Assembly: GCA_902772615.1 (NCBI GenBank)
Contig: CACYBC010000120.1
Coordinates: 1 to 7,123 of the forward strand
Length of the DNA stretch: 7,123 nucleotides
From: an uncultured Ruminococcus sp.
Lineage (GTDB): Bacteria; Bacillota; Clostridia; Oscillospirales; Ruminococcaceae
Reading direction: 5' to 3'
In this document: piece by piece, positions 5,507 to 7,123 of the stretch
Numbering within the stretch: the first letter of the stretch is position 1
Layout of the letters: each line of letters starts with the position of its first letter
Notes under the pieces: model-generated
What the model saw: only the letters and a program-made list of their open reading frames with translations
Database searches by the model: none
What the model was told of the DNA's origin: nothing
Made by a program: the position numbers and the translations under genes

Positions 5507-7123
5507 TCATCCTTCCTGACCGTCCGGTGAGGGAGATGTTTCGTCCGGTGACGTATCTCCCTGTTCCGGTTCCGGATCGGGCTGAGGATCATTGAACTGG
5601 GTATTGTCCCATACGTATCTGTAGAAGTCGGTCTCCTCGATCCTGAGGCTCATGGAGTATCTGTTCTTGACCTGCGCGGTGTAGTAGTTTAGATAATTCT
5701 GCTTGAACTGATCTGTGTCGTCTTCGTGAGACAGCCAGCTGGCTCTCCCGTTGCCGCTGTTGTACATGACCTCATTTGTTATGAAGTTTTTGTTATACAG
5801 CGCGGCGAAGTGCGGGATGCTGGAAAAGATATCCCTTCCGGCGATCATGCGGGAGTCGTATCTCAGCCCGAAAAGGTTCAGCACCGTGGGAAGGATATCC
5901 ACGTTGCAGCAGGGGATGTCGGTGTGGAGCGCCTCGTCCATCGAGTTCGTCCACATTATGCAGGTGCTCTTGTACATTTCGAAATCCGTATCGACTTTGT
6001 GCCCTGCAAGGGCGTCCCTGTCCTTGTCATAGAGATAGTAGGGGTAGTGGTCCCCGGTGAGCACTATGAGCGTGTTGTCCAGTTTACCTGCCTCTTCCAG
6101 CTTCTCGAGCAGGTAGGACATCGCTTTCTCAAGTTCATAGTTGCAGGCCAGATATCCGATAGCAGTTCCAGACAGCTGTCTGTCGCCGGCGAGCTCGCGT
6201 ACTTTTTTGATATTGCGGTTATACATGACATTGTCGCTGCTGTACGGGCCGTGGCCGCTGAAAGTTATGTAATATGTGCAGAACCTTTCATCGTTTATGT
6301 AGTCGTCTACCGACTGCTCCATCATCTCAAGGTCGGAGGAGGGCCATGAACTTGTGAAAGTCATGCCGCTGCCCATGAACTTGCAGTCAAAGCCGAGGTT
6401 CGGCAGCGTCCGGTTCCTTGCATAGTAGGAGCCCTTGAAGTTGTGATATGCCCTGCCGGTGACTCCGAGCTGTTCGCTGAAGATCGTCCCGAGCCCGTAG
6501 GGCATGTAGTGAGAGGCGCTCTTTGCGAAACTGCCGACGGTCGTTCCGAATTTAGCGTTTCTTGAGACGTCGGGCCACAGACCGGTCAGGAAGGCGTATT
6601 CGCCGTTTGTAGTCGTATTCTTGAAACTGTTGTAGTAATTATCTAGGATGATACCGTTTCCGGCGAGTCTGCACAGAGTGGGCGTCACGTTCTCGTCGAG
6701 CGTGAGAGTGGAGAAGGATTCCGCGCAGATATATATAAGGTTATAGTCCCTGAACAGACCGGTAAACTCGTTCTTTTCTGTGGGCTGCACGGTCTGGAAG
6801 TACTCGCACAGTTCTCTGATCTTTGTGGTGGGTGCATTCTCGGCGAGAGCAGCGAAGTCTATCTCATCGAGGATGTTGGGCGAGCGGTCCACGATGACAG
6901 CGGGCTCTTCCACGATCTCGAGACCCTCGGTGTCAGGTTCGCTTTCATGCGGGACCTCCTTTGTCCCCGCAAACATGCTGTACGCTTCTATCAGTGAGTT
7001 TGAAAGGATCCCCAGTTTCGAGGACGAGGTATCGGTATCGATGAGCGTGCTGTGGTAGGCGGCATATGCGGAATAGTCCTGCGTCCCCGAGAGAGGAAGC
7101 GCCGCTGCGGCTGAGAACCAGAA
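5507..7123 (-). CDS. LTA synthase family protein (membrane-anchored phosphoglycerol transferase/sulfatase), 5' end beyond window
   Basis: The frame is open from the right window edge to a TGA at 5509-5507, giving 538 visible residues; the N-terminal membrane part is missing. The first visible residues (FWFSAAAALPL) look like the end of a hydrophobic segment. An acidic linker leads to the extracellular sulfatase-like catalytic domain, from about residue 115. Counting from the first visible residue, the LtaS-type metal and catalytic residues are: Glu135 in ICAESF; the Thr nucleophile at about 171 in NTTTNGEY; the headgroup-binding region YYARNRTLPNLGFD (from 233); His291 in SGHGPY; and Asp358/His359 in TGDHYPYY. 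NLFGLRYDSRMIAGRDIFS (from 416) is also typical. Family members transfer glycerol phosphate from phosphatidylglycerol to lipoteichoic acid or related glycolipids; the exact product here is unknown. The protein ends in a Pro/Asp/Glu/Ser-rich tail of about 28 residues, probably disordered. The ATG at 6976 is internal and not the start. Confidence 0.92.
   Translation of the reverse strand, partial: FWFSAAAALPLSGTQDYSAYAAYHSTLIDTDTSSSKLGILSNSLIEAYSMFAGTKEVPHESEPDTEGLEIVEEPAVIVDRSPNILDEIDFAALAENAPTTKIRELCEYFQTVQPTEKNEFTGLFRDYNLIYICAESFSTLTLDENVTPTLCRLAGNGIILDNYYNSFKNTTTNGEYAFLTGLWPDVSRNAKFGTTVGSFAKSASHYMPYGLGTIFSEQLGVTGRAYHNFKGSYYARNRTLPNLGFDCKFMGSGMTFTSSWPSSDLEMMEQSVDDYINDERFCTYYITFSGHGPYSSDNVMYNRNIKKVRELAGDRQLSGTAIGYLACNYELEKAMSYLLEKLEEAGKLDNTLIVLTGDHYPYYLYDKDRDALAGHKVDTDFEMYKSTCIMWTNSMDEALHTDIPCCNVDILPTVLNLFGLRYDSRMIAGRDIFSSIPHFAALYNKNFITNEVMYNSGNGRASWLSHEDDTDQFKQNYLNYYTAQVKNRYSMSLRIEETDFYRYVWDNTQFNDPQPDPEPEQGDTSPDETSPSPDGQEG

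Noticed and set aside
5386..5595. Small open frames on both strands across the sulfatase-esterase gap (plus 5386-5595, minus 5592-5398)
   Set aside because: Neither has a Shine-Dalgarno sequence or a recognisable product. Both overlap the promoter and the sulfatase C-terminal codons, which explain the region better.
6974..6976. ATG at 6976 as the start of the sulfatase gene
   Set aside because: The frame stays open through 7123, and the 49 upstream codons encode a plausible membrane-proximal segment ending in ILSNSLIEAYSMF. The gene is therefore truncated by the window edge.
1..7123. Archaeal (Methanomassiliicoccales-like) origin suggested by ATA/AGG-rich codons
   Set aside because: The sigma-70-type promoter, the hairpin-plus-U terminator and the LTA-synthase-type enzyme fit a Gram-positive bacterium better. 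A BLAST of PyrG and GuaA would settle it.
1..7123. A defence, mobile-element, CRISPR or other undescribed multi-gene system
   Set aside because: All coding space is taken by four recognisable families plus the guaA end. No transposase, integrase, toxin-antitoxin pair, direct-repeat array, tRNA or large non-coding gap is present; the longest gap is 138 nt.

Overview
The window looks like part of the chromosome of a low-to-mid-GC Gram-positive bacterium, most likely a Clostridia-class Firmicute. The evidence is: clostridial-looking CTP synthase and lipoteichoic-acid-synthase-type sequences, strong AAGGAG-type ribosome binding sites, a good sigma-70/SigA-type promoter (TTGAAT-17-CATAAT), and moderate GC with many ATA and AGG/AGA codons in the housekeeping genes. 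I cannot place it below class level from this sequence alone.

Plus strand, 1-3690: the 3' end of guaA (GMP synthase), then complete glmS (glucosamine-6-phosphate synthase) and complete pyrG (CTP synthase). Gaps are 22 and 17 nt and no internal promoter or terminator is visible, so they read as one operon. All three enzymes take the amide nitrogen of glutamine: for GMP, for the amino sugar that starts peptidoglycan, and for CTP. A 13-bp perfect hairpin (3692-3721) closes the operon. It also serves the convergent gene from the other side, where it is followed by six Ts.

Minus strand, 7123-3749: the 5'-truncated gene of a membrane-anchored LTA-synthase-family phosphoglycerol transferase/sulfatase runs in from the right edge and ends at 5507. 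Next comes a 138-nt gap with a promoter and a short leader holding two inverted repeats. Then comes a complete cytoplasmic type-B carboxylesterase ending at 3749. The esterase thus has its own promoter, a strong ribosome binding site and a terminator. It is also much more codon-biased (isoleucine nearly always ATC) than its neighbours.

The left half is core nitrogen and nucleotide/cell-wall precursor metabolism, and the right half is an envelope polymer enzyme plus an esterase of unknown substrate. I found no mobile element, CRISPR array, tRNA or rRNA, and nothing I would call an undescribed system. The points most worth checking are the run of three glutamine amidotransferases without a glmS ribozyme, and the esterase's altered catalytic acid, codon bias and own expression unit.
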